A stretch of 10,621 nucleotides of DNA from Porticoccaceae bacterium UBA1117 (GCA_002313335.1 DCBC01000119.1:1-10621); one strand, 5' to 3'; shown: positions 1 through 6,864, counted from the first letter of the stretch. A program made the numbers and translations. Notes: generated from the letters alone by a model not told the origin.

Positions 1-309
1 AGCCACTCCTACATGCTAGGCCATACCTTATAAAGATGCGCCTATAAAGATACTCTTATAAAGAGGGTTTATACATAGCGTATCACTGGATGCTCCGCCC
101 GTTTTTTAATATCAGCCCATGCCCGTCAGCCTGCAAAAGAGTGAGCAGTGAGTGAGGTTATTTTTAATACGATCAATGTCCCCTTGCTCAGAGGTGTCAC
201 CCGCTAAGGCGACACAGAAAAATAAGTCAAACTGCATACTTACTAAATAATCGGAGTCCCCAGCTAATGATTTTCGGGCATGGAGCAAATTTTTTGTATA
301 AGGTCAATG
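1..309. other. Leader region with no supported gene
   Basis: All three plus frames close within the first 45 bases, and no minus-strand frame stays open for a useful length. An upstream gene could end in the first 33 bases (frame 1 reads ten codons to TAA at 31-33), but too little is present to identify it. Besides the TATAAAGA boxes, the stretch has a short AGTGAG-type direct repeat near 140-157. I see no convincing sigma-70 promoter. Confidence 0.5.
29..65 (+). repeat. Three TATAAAGA boxes at a 14-base period, upstream of the mevalonate operon
   Basis: The octamer TATAAAGA occurs at 29-36, 43-50 and 57-64, exactly 14 bases apart; the six bases between copies are not conserved. The third copy lies in a short palindrome, CTCTT-ATA-AAGAG (53-65), and the first has a reduced version of it (CTT-ATA-AAG). 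Regular spacing of short boxes suggests repeated protein binding or a decayed tandem repeat. The period is longer than one helical turn, so the boxes would not lie on exactly the same DNA face. The site is about 245 bases before the mevalonate kinase start, so a link to that operon is only inferred. Confidence 0.6.
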
Positions 310-1251
310 ATGTTAAACCAAATTAAAGTTTCAGCACCTGGCAGTGTCATGTTGATGGGTGAGCACGCGGTCGTTAAAGGACATTGGGCTATCGCCTGTG
401 CGGTAGATAAGTATATAGAGGTGATCTTAACACCCAGATCCGATAAGCTGATTAATATTGATTCACAGATCTGCCAGTACAGCTCTCACTTGGATGAATT
501 ACAAAGTGAGCAAAAATTAAGCTTTGTCTTAGCGGCCATAGAACAGCAACGAATGCAGTTAGTTAGCGGTTTTGATCTCAAAATCAGCGCACAATTTTCG
601 CATAGGCTCGGCTTAGGGTCTTCTGCTGCCGTCACCGTTGCAACCGTTAACGCGCTCGCGCAGTATGCCAATATTACGCTGACTAAAGAGCAGCACTTAA
701 AAAAATCATTGGCCGTCATCCACTCGGTTCAGGGGCGCGGCTCCGGTACAGATTTAGCAGCGAGTATCTATGGCGGAATCATTGCTTATCAAGTCGAGCC
801 CTGTCAGGTGATTGCGCTTGAGGGAGTCCCCACGCTGTGTCTATATTATGCCGGCTATAAAACGCGAACGCCTGATGTACTGAGCATAGTGGCCGCTAAA
901 GAAGCTCAACATCCAGCGATTTATAATGCCCTCTACACAACGATGAATATGATTACTTTGGCCGCTATTGAGTCTATTAAGCATCGCCAGTGGGCTCAAC
1001 TTGCAGAGTTAATGAATATATATCAGGGGCAATTAGACAGTTTGGGCGTCAATGATGCCTGCCTCAGTGATATTATTTACCAACTTAGAAATAACAAAAG
1101 TTTGGTCTTGGGGGCGAAGATTTCTGGCTCAGGTCTGGGGGATTGTGTTATTTGTCTCGGGGAGTCGCAACCTGTAGAGGGCTATCAACAGATAAAGTTT
1201 AATCTATCAACCCGCGGAGTTCTGTGCTGTGAATCTAAAAGTAATCAGTAA
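310..1251 (+). CDS. mvk: Mevalonate kinase (GHMP kinase family)
   Basis: Predicted cytoplasmic ATP-dependent kinase that phosphorylates mevalonate on the way to isopentenyl diphosphate. At 313 residues it is a normal size for the family. The three GHMP signatures are visible. Motif 1 is APGSVMLMGEHAVV (9-22), and the GEH form favours mevalonate kinase over phosphomevalonate kinase, which usually has GEY. The ATP-loop motif is GLGSSAA (101-107). Motif 3 is GAKISGSGLG (268-277). D148 in GSGTDLAASIYGG is the candidate catalytic aspartate. I chose ATG 310 because AAGG (300-303) lies six bases upstream; ATG 307 is too close to it, and ATG 280 has no good ribosome site and adds residues the family lacks. 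The end overlaps mvaD by 23 bases, so the two are co-transcribed and probably translationally coupled. The GSGTD segment leaves some chance that it acts on phosphomevalonate. Confidence 0.87.
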   Translation: MLNQIKVSAPGSVMLMGEHAVVKGHWAIACAVDKYIEVILTPRSDKLINIDSQICQYSSHLDELQSEQKLSFVLAAIEQQRMQLVSGFDLKISAQFSHRLGLGSSAAVTVATVNALAQYANITLTKEQHLKKSLAVIHSVQGRGSGTDLAASIYGGIIAYQVEPCQVIALEGVPTLCLYYAGYKTRTPDVLSIVAAKEAQHPAIYNALYTTMNMITLAAIESIKHRQWAQLAELMNIYQGQLDSLGVNDACLSDIIYQLRNNKSLVLGAKISGSGLGDCVICLGESQPVEGYQQIKFNLSTRGVLCCESKSNQ

Positions 1252-2239
1252 AGCGACTGTCGTCAATCAGTACTTGCCGAAAAAACTAACCGCTAAAACA
1301 ACGGTTACGGCATTTGCGCCCAGTAATATAGCGCTGTGTAAATATTGGGGAAAGCGAGACGTCGAATTAAACCTACCGCTCAATTCAAGCTTATCGATAT
1401 CTTTGGGTCATTTGGGCTCACATACCCGCATTAGTCACAGCGACAGTGGTGGTGATGTTATTTTACTCAACACTAAAGAACAGGCATTAGATTCGAGTTT
1501 TAGTCGTAAAATACTAGATTTTATCGCTTTATTTCGCCGTACTCAGCCGTTGCCGCTGATTATAGACACGCGCAATAACATACCGACCGCCGCAGGTCTT
1601 GCATCTTCTGCTTCAGGTTTTGCAGCACTGATGATAGCGCTTAATGATTTCTTTGATCTGCAGTTAGATAAGCCAACGTTATCTGCCTTTGCTAGGATGG
1701 GTAGTGGCAGTGCATCGCGCTCGGTGTTTAGCGGTTTTGTGCGCTGGGATATGGGCGAGCAAAGCGATGGAATGGACAGTGTCGCCTCTCAATTAGACAG
1801 CCACTGGCCAGGCTTTTGTATCGGTTTGATTAAAGTCAGTAGTGTTCAAAAGCCGGTTGATTCGCGCTCTGGGATGGCGCGGACCATAAAAACCTCAAAC
1901 TTATATGCCAGTTGGCCGGCGCAGGCGAGTGCAGATTTACTGAGCATCGAGGCGGCGATCAAGAACAAAAATTTCAGTGATTTAGGCCAATCTGCTGAAA
2001 AGAATGCGCTGTCGATGCACGCCACTATGATGTCAGCGTGGCCGCCTTTAGTGTATTGGCTCCCTGAATCTTTGGCTGTGATGCACAAAATCTGGCAATT
2101 ACGCAGTGACGGTATAGCTGTCTACTTTACAATGGATGCAGGACCTAATTTAAAGTTACTTTTTGAGAGCTCTGCAAAGAAGATTTTAGAGATAGAATTT
2201 CCAGACATGGAAATTATACAACCTTTTGGCAATGAGTAA
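1229..2239 (+). CDS. mvaD: Diphosphomevalonate decarboxylase
   Basis: Predicted cytoplasmic enzyme converting mevalonate 5-diphosphate to isopentenyl diphosphate with ATP use and loss of CO2, the last step of the classical mevalonate route. Family hallmarks are in order: FAPSNIALCKYWGKRD (29-44), the serine-rich nucleotide loop IPTAAGLASSASG (118-130), GSGSASRS with R164 matching the catalytic arginine, and MDAGPN with D303 matching the catalytic aspartate (D302 in the yeast enzyme). All expected catalytic residues are present, so it looks functional. The start is GTG 1229, with GGAG at 1216-1219 nine bases upstream, inside the end of the kinase gene. There are about 25 residues before the conserved core, somewhat more than usual. 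The stop codon overlaps the ATG of the following decayed gene (TAATG). Confidence 0.95.
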   Translation: MNLKVISKATVVNQYLPKKLTAKTTVTAFAPSNIALCKYWGKRDVELNLPLNSSLSISLGHLGSHTRISHSDSGGDVILLNTKEQALDSSFSRKILDFIALFRRTQPLPLIIDTRNNIPTAAGLASSASGFAALMIALNDFFDLQLDKPTLSAFARMGSGSASRSVFSGFVRWDMGEQSDGMDSVASQLDSHWPGFCIGLIKVSSVQKPVDSRSGMARTIKTSNLYASWPAQASADLLSIEAAIKNKNFSDLGQSAEKNALSMHATMMSAWPPLVYWLPESLAVMHKIWQLRSDGIAVYFTMDAGPNLKLLFESSAKKILEIEFPDMEIIQPFGNE

Positions 2240-2729
2240 TGAGGACAGGTTTGATTATTAATCACCTGAGCTTTACGCCGTGGGTGCAGCAATATTGTGG
2301 CTAAACCCGTTAACCGCGCTTTGTCTTTGCATACGCTCCTCTAGATGAGGCCCATCATCCCAGTACGTTACTCGCAGCGAGGTGGAAGTTTTGTTGGCAG
2401 CTGATGGTCTGGTAGCGGGTTTGATTCTGTGTTCAAACCAGCGCGATACACCCCTAGGTATCGAGCTAAATTACGGGTTAGTAGCAGATAATGCAGCTCA
2501 ACTAGTCACTATTGCGCGCCAAGAAAACGTATTTTTTGTCCAGGCGAGCGATGAGCAAGAGATACGTTTTGCGCTGCGCTCAGTCGATGATTGGCGTTTA
2601 CAACCGCTGTGCTTAAAAGACTTAAAGCAACAAAATATTTTCGGTTTATATTGTTCCAGTATTAAGAGCTGTCGCAAAATCATTTTCTCGATACTCAGTT
2701 TCATAATATTCAGAAAATGGCCCTATTGA
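2239..2729 (+). pseudogene. Probable decayed third gene of the mevalonate operon, product unknown
   Basis: An ATG at 2239 shares bases with the mvaD stop (TAATG), typical of a translationally coupled operon gene. Its frame begins MRTGLIINHLSFTPWVQQYC, meets TAA at 2302 and again at 2311, then continues with protein-like sequence (FVFAYAPLDEAHHPSTLLAA) to about 2378. There the sense appears to shift to another frame, open from 2349 through VEVLLAADGLVAGLILCSNQ and on to TAA at 2727-2729. A shorter intact reading, GTG 2382 to 2729 (115 residues), has no clear ribosome site and an AT-rich, low-complexity end after about 2650. I do not recognise the family; the fragments lack GHMP kinase motifs. 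Sequencing error, a programmed shift, or an unrelated small gene at 2382 are alternatives. Confidence 0.45.
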
Positions 2730-2884
2730 TTCGCTCTAAGTCAAATACAGAGTGTGATTAGTAATAGTTTGGTGTCTATTTAAAACTATTTGAGCACCAC
2801 TGATATGCTTAGGCCAAGTCTGATTAAATGCGCCTGATATTAATCAGCATACTTTGCTTTGACCACTTAAGAATAAGCAACTCC

Positions 2885-2923
2885 AGATAAACAGCCAAAA
2901 TGCTGTTTATCTTACTTATACCC
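2885..2923. repeat. Interspersed hairpin repeat, copy 1
   Basis: AGATAAACAGC (2885-2895) and GCTGTTTATCT (2902-2912) form a perfect 11-bp stem with a six-base loop. The 37 bases from 2887 to 2923 match 7323-7359 at 33 positions, including sequence beyond the hairpin (ACTTATnCCC). This shows a dispersed repeat rather than a chance palindrome. The arm is followed by a weak pyrimidine stretch, so it may also help end mevalonate-operon transcription, although there is no true T-run. Confidence 0.72.
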
Positions 2924-2990
2924 AAGCCTATTAGTATTTATTTAGTGATATAGGCCTAAATAACTCTGTAGGAGCCAGGAGTTCATGAAA

Positions 2991-3031
2991 TGAAAATGCC
3001 TCACGAGGAGGCATTGTTTAGCTTTAACTTT
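2991..3031 (-). terminator. Rho-independent terminator, probably bidirectional
   Basis: AATGCCTC (2995-3002) pairs with GAGGCATT (3008-3015) over 8 bp with a five-base loop. Read on the minus strand, the stem is followed by TTTTCATTTC. This fits a terminator for the lipoprotein gene ending at 3116. On the plus strand a looser T-rich run follows (3017-3032), so it could also stop transcripts from the mevalonate side. Confidence 0.7.
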
Positions 3032-3115
3032 TAGTTTTGCAGACGTAGGTGACAGTTATTTAGTTTCCTATTAACGCGAAAGCTAAAATGGCTAGTGACA
3101 CCCCTTCGAAATTCT

Positions 3116-3610
3116 TTACCAGAATACTTTTTTAAGGGTACCGGGAGACTCTCCAATAATGGCTTTATTTAGCTGGTTATTTTCATTTAACAGCAATAAC
3201 CGTGGAACGCCAGTATTGGCAAATTGGTTATAAATCGCTCCATCTCTGTCGGCCACTAGATCAAAGTTAACCTTATATTTCTTTTTGAATTTTATGATCT
3301 CTTTGATTTCTTCTTTCCTAGAGATCCCTATGATTTGTAAGTTTTTATCTTGCGCTAAAGGAGAGGCTAAAACTTCTCTAAAGACAAGTTGTGAGTCGCT
3401 GCACCAAGTGGAAAATAAAATCACGAGTTTTTTCTTGTTGTTATCTAAGCTTATTGTTTCACCGGAAATACTTTGCAGTGTTTGAATTGGAAATGCATCA
3501 CCTGGGTTAATATAGGTTTCTCTAGGAACAAAACCTTTTTTTGTGCTGGTGCTAGTACAACCAGCAATGGTGAGCGTGAGGGCCAAAAGGGCCAGGATGA
3601 GCGATTTCAT
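3116..3610 (-). CDS. Thioredoxin-fold (TlpA/peroxiredoxin-like) lipoprotein with CxxS site
   Basis: A 164-residue predicted lipoprotein. The signal peptide MKSLILALLALTLTIAGC ends in a lipobox (TIAGC) with lipidated C18, so the protein should be anchored in the envelope. The mature part has the thioredoxin-fold order: a GDAFP-type entry strand, a hydrophobic strand LVILFSTWC, the active site W69-C70-S71-D72-S73, and a cis-proline loop GVPRLLLL with P136. The resolving cysteine is a serine, giving CxxS rather than CxxC. Such proteins usually form mixed disulfides or work as single-cysteine reductases, isomerases or peroxidases. The start is ATG 3610, with AAGGA (3618-3622) seven bases upstream; an in-frame start at 3664 would bury the signal peptide. 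It lies 390 bases downstream of the sensor kinase on the same strand and ends at a terminator. Substrate is unknown. Confidence 0.85.
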   Translation of the reverse strand: MKSLILALLALTLTIAGCTSTSTKKGFVPRETYINPGDAFPIQTLQSISGETISLDNNKKKLVILFSTWCSDSQLVFREVLASPLAQDKNLQIIGISRKEEIKEIIKFKKKYKVNFDLVADRDGAIYNQFANTGVPRLLLLNENNQLNKAIIGESPGTLKKVFW

Positions 3611-3647
3611 TGTATTTTCCTTAGTTGTAGGGGTTAGTTTTTCTATC

Positions 3648-3668
3648 AGTAATACCAATGGCATTACT
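3648..3668. promoter_or_regulatory. 21-bp near-perfect palindrome upstream of the lipoprotein gene
   Basis: AGTAATACCA (3648-3657) and TGGCATTACT (3659-3668) pair at nine of ten positions around a single central base. It lies 38 bases before the lipoprotein start. A minus-strand TATAGT (3666-3671) overlaps its edge, which would place the palindrome at the transcription start, as expected of an operator. Similar TACCA/TGGTA palindromes are also common dispersed elements in marine gammaproteobacteria, so a repeat copy is equally possible. Confidence 0.45.
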
Positions 3669-4000
3669 ATATTGACATTGAGTATGCGTAAATATCAGAG
3701 AGCCAGCGTTTATTACTCTATTAGAGCTCGTACATAACTTCCCAATTTATCTTTTCAAATATAAATTTTTAGTTGACGCAAGGGGGGTCTAAATCAGCTT
3801 ATTAATGATGATCGACTTGGATAAATTTCAAATACTTAATTCAGTCGCCATTAATACACTTGGAAAACATAAGAGTACACGTAAAACAAACATCTGATAA
3901 CGTCGATAAAACACCACCGAGTAATCCTGTCTAACTAAAAAATAAAAAGTTGGTTAATTTAAGTAAAATTGAAAAGATAAGCTTCATATAGGATATCAAG
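3669..4000. other. Gap between lipoprotein and sensor kinase genes
   Basis: No gene is supported here. Downstream of the kinase on the minus strand there are T-rich runs (complement of 3940-3947) but no GC-rich stem before them, so I cannot call a terminator. Read-through from the kinase to the lipoprotein gene remains possible. Confidence 0.5.
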
Positions 4001-5380
4001 TTATATATTTTCATCAATATCTTTATTAAGCGTAATACTCACTATAAGGCCACTCGGGAGATTAGCACTCAATTCCAGTTTTGAATTATGGCCCTCAGCA
4101 ATAGATTTAGCGATTGCCAAGCCAAGGCCAAAACCACCTTCGTTGCTCTCTCTCGCTTTAGATAAGCGTTTAAACGGTTCCATGACAGTATCAATTTTAT
4201 CCAGCGGAATTCCAGGCCCGGTATCTGCAACGGACAAGGTAACTGTTTCATTGGTTGTGGCAAGATCAACAACAGCAGCATTACCGTATTTCACTGCATT
4301 TTCAATTAAATTTCTCACTGCACGTATTAATGCTTCTGGTCGGCATTTCTGTTGAACATTTTGTAACCCAATATAACGGACATTATTACCTGACTCTGAA
4401 AAATCAAAGCATTCACTTTCTAATAATATGGATAAATCTACCGTTTTCATCGCTTCAGTTCGATTTTCCCCTTTGAGAAATTCTAAAGCGGAAGCGGTTA
4501 TTTTTTCCATTTTGATGATGCTGGCGATGAGACTTTCTCGATCTAAAACATTCTCAACAAACTCGGCTTTTATACGAAGTGCGGTTAAGGGTGTACGAAT
4601 ATCATGACTCATCGCTGCTAGGGTTTCTGTACGTTTACTCACTTCCTTTTTGACTTGTCGTTGCATGGCATTAAATGACTGAATAGTGCGTTTAATGTCA
4701 GGTGGTCCTGTTTCTTCAATCTCAGAAACTTCTAGTCCTTGAGCAAATTTATTTGCTGAATGGTTAAGGTTATTTAGCGGTTTAGCTAAGCGAGCAATAA
4801 AAAAGATAGCAATGCAGGCAATAATAAAAAAAGTAATGAGTAATTCTACAATTTTTTGAACAAATTGATCAACATGCCAGTGATGCCCATGAACTTCAGC
4901 ATTTACCCAAGGTCCTTTAGGTAATTTTATACTGATTACTACGGCATCAATCGGAAATTGAAAAACGTCATCTTGACACTTATTATAAGAAAAATCGTTT
5001 TTTCTTAACGTTACATGGCCAATTTTTACATGATTTATATCCCAGTTCATTTCTTTGCTTAACAGCTTTTCAAGCGCATGTGTTTCTTTAGTTTGTTGCT
5101 TAAATTTAAAAGGTTCACGTGAGAAAGTATAACCGGAATGGCAACGAGATGTTTGTGTGAACAAGGGTTTGAAATTTGTTATATCTACCAATGTAAGCAG
5201 TTCTACTTGAGACTTAATTCGGCTTTTTATCCAATCTTCGTTTGCTGTATCTAATGGTGTCTTTTGTTGCACAACTTCTAGCATCATCAAAATAATAACA
5301 ATAAATGCGAATGAAGCAAATAAAATAGCGATCATTTGACCAACCATTGTCTTTGGTTTTAACGCATCTAAAACTTTCAT
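4001..5380 (-). CDS. Two-component sensor histidine kinase (EnvZ/CpxA-like architecture)
   Basis: A 459-residue inner-membrane sensor. Order of parts: first membrane segment (about 13-37), a periplasmic domain of about 140 residues, second membrane segment (about 177-197), HAMP linker starting RLAKPLNNL, DHp helix with phospho-acceptor H259 in MSHDIRTPLTALR, then the ATPase domain with N-box RNLIENAVKYG (356-366), G1 box DTGPGIP (386-392) and G2 box GGFGLGL (415-421). All catalytic motifs are intact. The periplasmic domain has two cysteines (C80, C135) and a membrane-proximal cluster HGHHWH (164-169), both unusual and suggestive of thiol or metal sensing. I chose ATG 5380 because it overlaps the regulator stop as ATGA; a GTG at 5389 is also possible and adds three residues. 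The cognate regulator lies directly upstream. Confidence 0.93.
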   Translation of the reverse strand: MKVLDALKPKTMVGQMIAILFASFAFIVIILMMLEVVQQKTPLDTANEDWIKSRIKSQVELLTLVDITNFKPLFTQTSRCHSGYTFSREPFKFKQQTKETHALEKLLSKEMNWDINHVKIGHVTLRKNDFSYNKCQDDVFQFPIDAVVISIKLPKGPWVNAEVHGHHWHVDQFVQKIVELLITFFIIACIAIFFIARLAKPLNNLNHSANKFAQGLEVSEIEETGPPDIKRTIQSFNAMQRQVKKEVSKRTETLAAMSHDIRTPLTALRIKAEFVENVLDRESLIASIIKMEKITASALEFLKGENRTEAMKTVDLSILLESECFDFSESGNNVRYIGLQNVQQKCRPEALIRAVRNLIENAVKYGNAAVVDLATTNETVTLSVADTGPGIPLDKIDTVMEPFKRLSKARESNEGGFGLGLAIAKSIAEGHNSKLELSANLPSGLIVSITLNKDIDENI

Positions 5381-6099
5381 TCTTGCCACTCTAAGTCAAC
5401 AGAAAAAACGTAGCCACCGCCCCATTTAGTTTGTATGAATTTGGGATTTTTAGGGTCAATTTCTAATTTTTGTCTTAAGCGGCTAATTTGATTATCGATA
5501 CTACGATCAAATAATTGTGATTCACGACCTTTTGTTAAATCTAAGAGTTGATCCCGATTTAAAGTAACACCTGCATGTTCAATTAACGAAACCAATAACA
5601 TATGTTCACCAGAGCTTAACCGAATGGCAACATTGTCTGAACCTGTGATCTCTTTTTGTGATAAATCCATCTGCCATTGACCAAATCTAACCAAGCCTTT
5701 TTGTTGCTTTTGTCTTCTTGGCAACATTTGGCTGCGGCGGATCACAGATTTAATTCGCGCTAATAACTCTCTAGGATTAAAAGGTTTAGTGACATAATCA
5801 TCCGCCCCCACTTCTAAGCCAACAATGCGATCAGTGTCTTCGCTTAAAGCGGTAAGTAAAATAATAGGGATCTGGTGTTTTTCTTGGATTCTTCGACAGA
5901 TACTTAATCCATCTTCACCCGGCATCATTACATCGAGTACGATTAAGTCAATAACAGCCGTTGCCAATATTGTATCTGTTTCTTTACCACCACTGGCTTC
6001 ACTGGTACGAAATCCGTGATTTTGCATGTACCTTGCCAATGGTTCTCTAATGTCTTTTTCATCATCAACTATTAGAATGTGAGTTTGATTATCAGTCAT
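5377..6099 (-). CDS. OmpR-family response regulator
   Basis: A 240-residue cytoplasmic transcription factor. The receiver domain (about 6-120) has the acidic pocket D12/D13, phospho-acceptor D56 in VLDVMMPG, the switch T83, and K105 in YVTKPF. The C-terminal winged-helix domain (about 135-238) includes the usual RSIDNQISRLRQKLE recognition-helix region and the wing GGGYVF. Together with the kinase whose ATG overlaps its stop by four bases, it forms a complete two-component pair. It is transcribed divergently from the DsbB-like gene at 6332, which makes that gene and its own operon natural targets. The ribosome site is weak (an A-rich stretch before ATG 6099), and a minus-strand promoter is suggested at 6141-6168. 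Confidence 0.95.
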   Translation of the reverse strand: MTDNQTHILIVDDEKDIREPLARYMQNHGFRTSEASGGKETDTILATAVIDLIVLDVMMPGEDGLSICRRIQEKHQIPIILLTALSEDTDRIVGLEVGADDYVTKPFNPRELLARIKSVIRRSQMLPRRQKQQKGLVRFGQWQMDLSQKEITGSDNVAIRLSSGEHMLLVSLIEHAGVTLNRDQLLDLTKGRESQLFDRSIDNQISRLRQKLEIDPKNPKFIQTKWGGGYVFSVDLEWQE

Positions 6100-6140
6100 T
6101 TGGTTTATTTATTTCTTTAAGTTGACGCTAATATATAACC

Positions 6141-6168
6141 TTAATAGCGGCCTTGTCTTGTACTTCAA
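6141..6168 (-). promoter_or_regulatory. Possible sigma-70 promoter of the regulator-kinase operon
   Basis: Read on the minus strand, TTGAAG (6163-6168) and TATTAA (6141-6146) are separated by 16 bases, about 45 bases before the regulator start. The match is partial and the region is AT-rich, so this is a candidate only. A nearby TATATT on the same strand is an alternative -10 box. Confidence 0.3.
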
Positions 6169-6331
6169 TTATTAATTTGTATCAAAATATCCCAATAGCT
6201 CGAATGGCGATATGTTAATACACTTCTCTTGTTTAATGACACAAATTTTAGTCAGTTTCATCGTAAAGTTATTCTACTTTTGAGATAAGCCCAAACAATA
6301 AATATAACAGCACAATAAAAGAGAGATAAAA

Positions 6332-6754
6332 ATGAAACTGTTTGAACTTCCAACGTATACAAATAATATCCGCACCATTGGCTTTATCGCTATTGTAATA
6401 TGTTTAGGAGCATGGGCATTAGAATGGGCTGGTGCTGTGTATATCTGCCCTTATTGTCGGGTACAACGAACCGTTATTGGAATTTTAGGATTACTCCTAA
6501 TATTACCAAGTTCAAGACACTGGATTAGCCGTTTTTTATCTGGTGCTATTGGCTACTTAGGTTTACATGTGGCGGCAACACAACATTTCTTTCGTTACAG
6601 GAATTTACTTGGAAGTGAACGAAGTGAGCATGCACATGGTTGGATCACATCTCCATTCTATCTAGATTCATTTTTACTTTCTGGTGCTGCGATATTCATC
6701 ATTATTGGTTTGGTATCGTTAACTATCATGCAACCTTCTTCATCAGATGATTAA
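6332..6754 (+). CDS. DsbB-like small membrane protein with a single CxxC
   Basis: A 140-residue protein with four likely membrane segments (about 13-35, 47-60, 67-83 and 111-133). The segment WAGAVYICPYCRVQRTVIG resembles the first periplasmic loop of DsbB: C39-P-Y-C42 corresponds to the quinone-coupled pair, and R46 sits four residues after the second cysteine, where DsbB has its quinone-contacting R48. The second DsbB loop, with the pair that oxidises DsbA, has no cysteines here; instead the 85-110 region is rich in charged residues and histidines. It may pass electrons between quinone and a partner thiol protein, or it may be a degenerate relative. The start has GAGAG (6321-6325) six bases upstream. 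It is divergent from the two-component operon and followed by a strong hairpin. Confidence 0.72.
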   Translation: MKLFELPTYTNNIRTIGFIAIVICLGAWALEWAGAVYICPYCRVQRTVIGILGLLLILPSSRHWISRFLSGAIGYLGLHVAATQHFFRYRNLLGSERSEHAHGWITSPFYLDSFLLSGAAIFIIIGLVSLTIMQPSSSDD

Positions 6755-6760
6755 TTTTAT

Positions 6761-6788
6761 AGCGCAGCTTGTTTTAACAAGCTGCGCT
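6761..6788 (+). terminator. Strong hairpin after the DsbB-like gene
   Basis: AGCGCAGCTTGTT (6761-6773) and AACAAGCTGCGCT (6776-6788) are perfectly complementary over 13 bp; the real loop would be four to six bases. It begins seven bases after the stop codon, as a terminator would. There is no T-run on either side, so it may act through RNA stability or as an atypical terminator. Confidence 0.55.
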
Positions 6789-6840
6789 AACGATTGAAGA
6801 TATGCAATTTTCAGGCATGACGATATTATACTTTATTGCA

Positions 6841-6864
6841 TAAGTGTGATTTACTTCACACTAC
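6841..6864. promoter_or_regulatory. CRP-type binding site
   Basis: TGTGA (6845-6849), six bases, TCACA (6856-6860) is the exact core of the cAMP receptor protein consensus, and the symmetry extends to AGTGTGA/TCACACT. It is centred 73 bases before the start of the orphan gene at 6926. If it activates as a class II site, transcription would begin near 6894, with CATAAAT (6885-6891) as a rough -10. If the TATACT at 6827-6832 is the -10, the site would repress instead. Confidence 0.65.

Larger units (their letters stand above)
2730..3115. other. 386-base gap holding a hairpin repeat and a terminator
   Basis: No convincing gene lies between the mevalonate block and the lipoprotein gene, which converge here. 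The stretch holds the perfect 11-bp hairpin at 2885-2912 and the terminator at 2995-3015, each described separately. The remainder is AT-rich with stops in all frames. Confidence 0.6.

Noticed and set aside
486..719. Minus-strand open frame inside the mevalonate kinase gene
   Set aside because: It is opposite a gene with all GHMP motifs, is cysteine-rich in a way typical of shadow frames, and has no ribosome site.
2990..3034. A 14-codon frame (MKMPHEEALFSFNF) with AGGAG eight bases upstream
   Set aside because: It coincides with the terminator stem and is very short; the ribosome-like match is probably chance.
3672..3694. Perfect TTGACA followed by TAAATA on the plus strand
   Set aside because: Spacing is 11 bases, too short for a sigma-70 promoter, and no plus-strand gene follows.
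3763..6128. AGTTGACGC occurring both near 3772 and near 6120
   Set aside because: Only nine bases are shared, with different flanks; consistent with chance.
6208..6241. Loose direct repeat TGTTAATACAC / TGTTTAATGACAC as a regulator binding site
   Set aside because: The units differ by insertions and the region is AT-rich, so the match is too weak to call.
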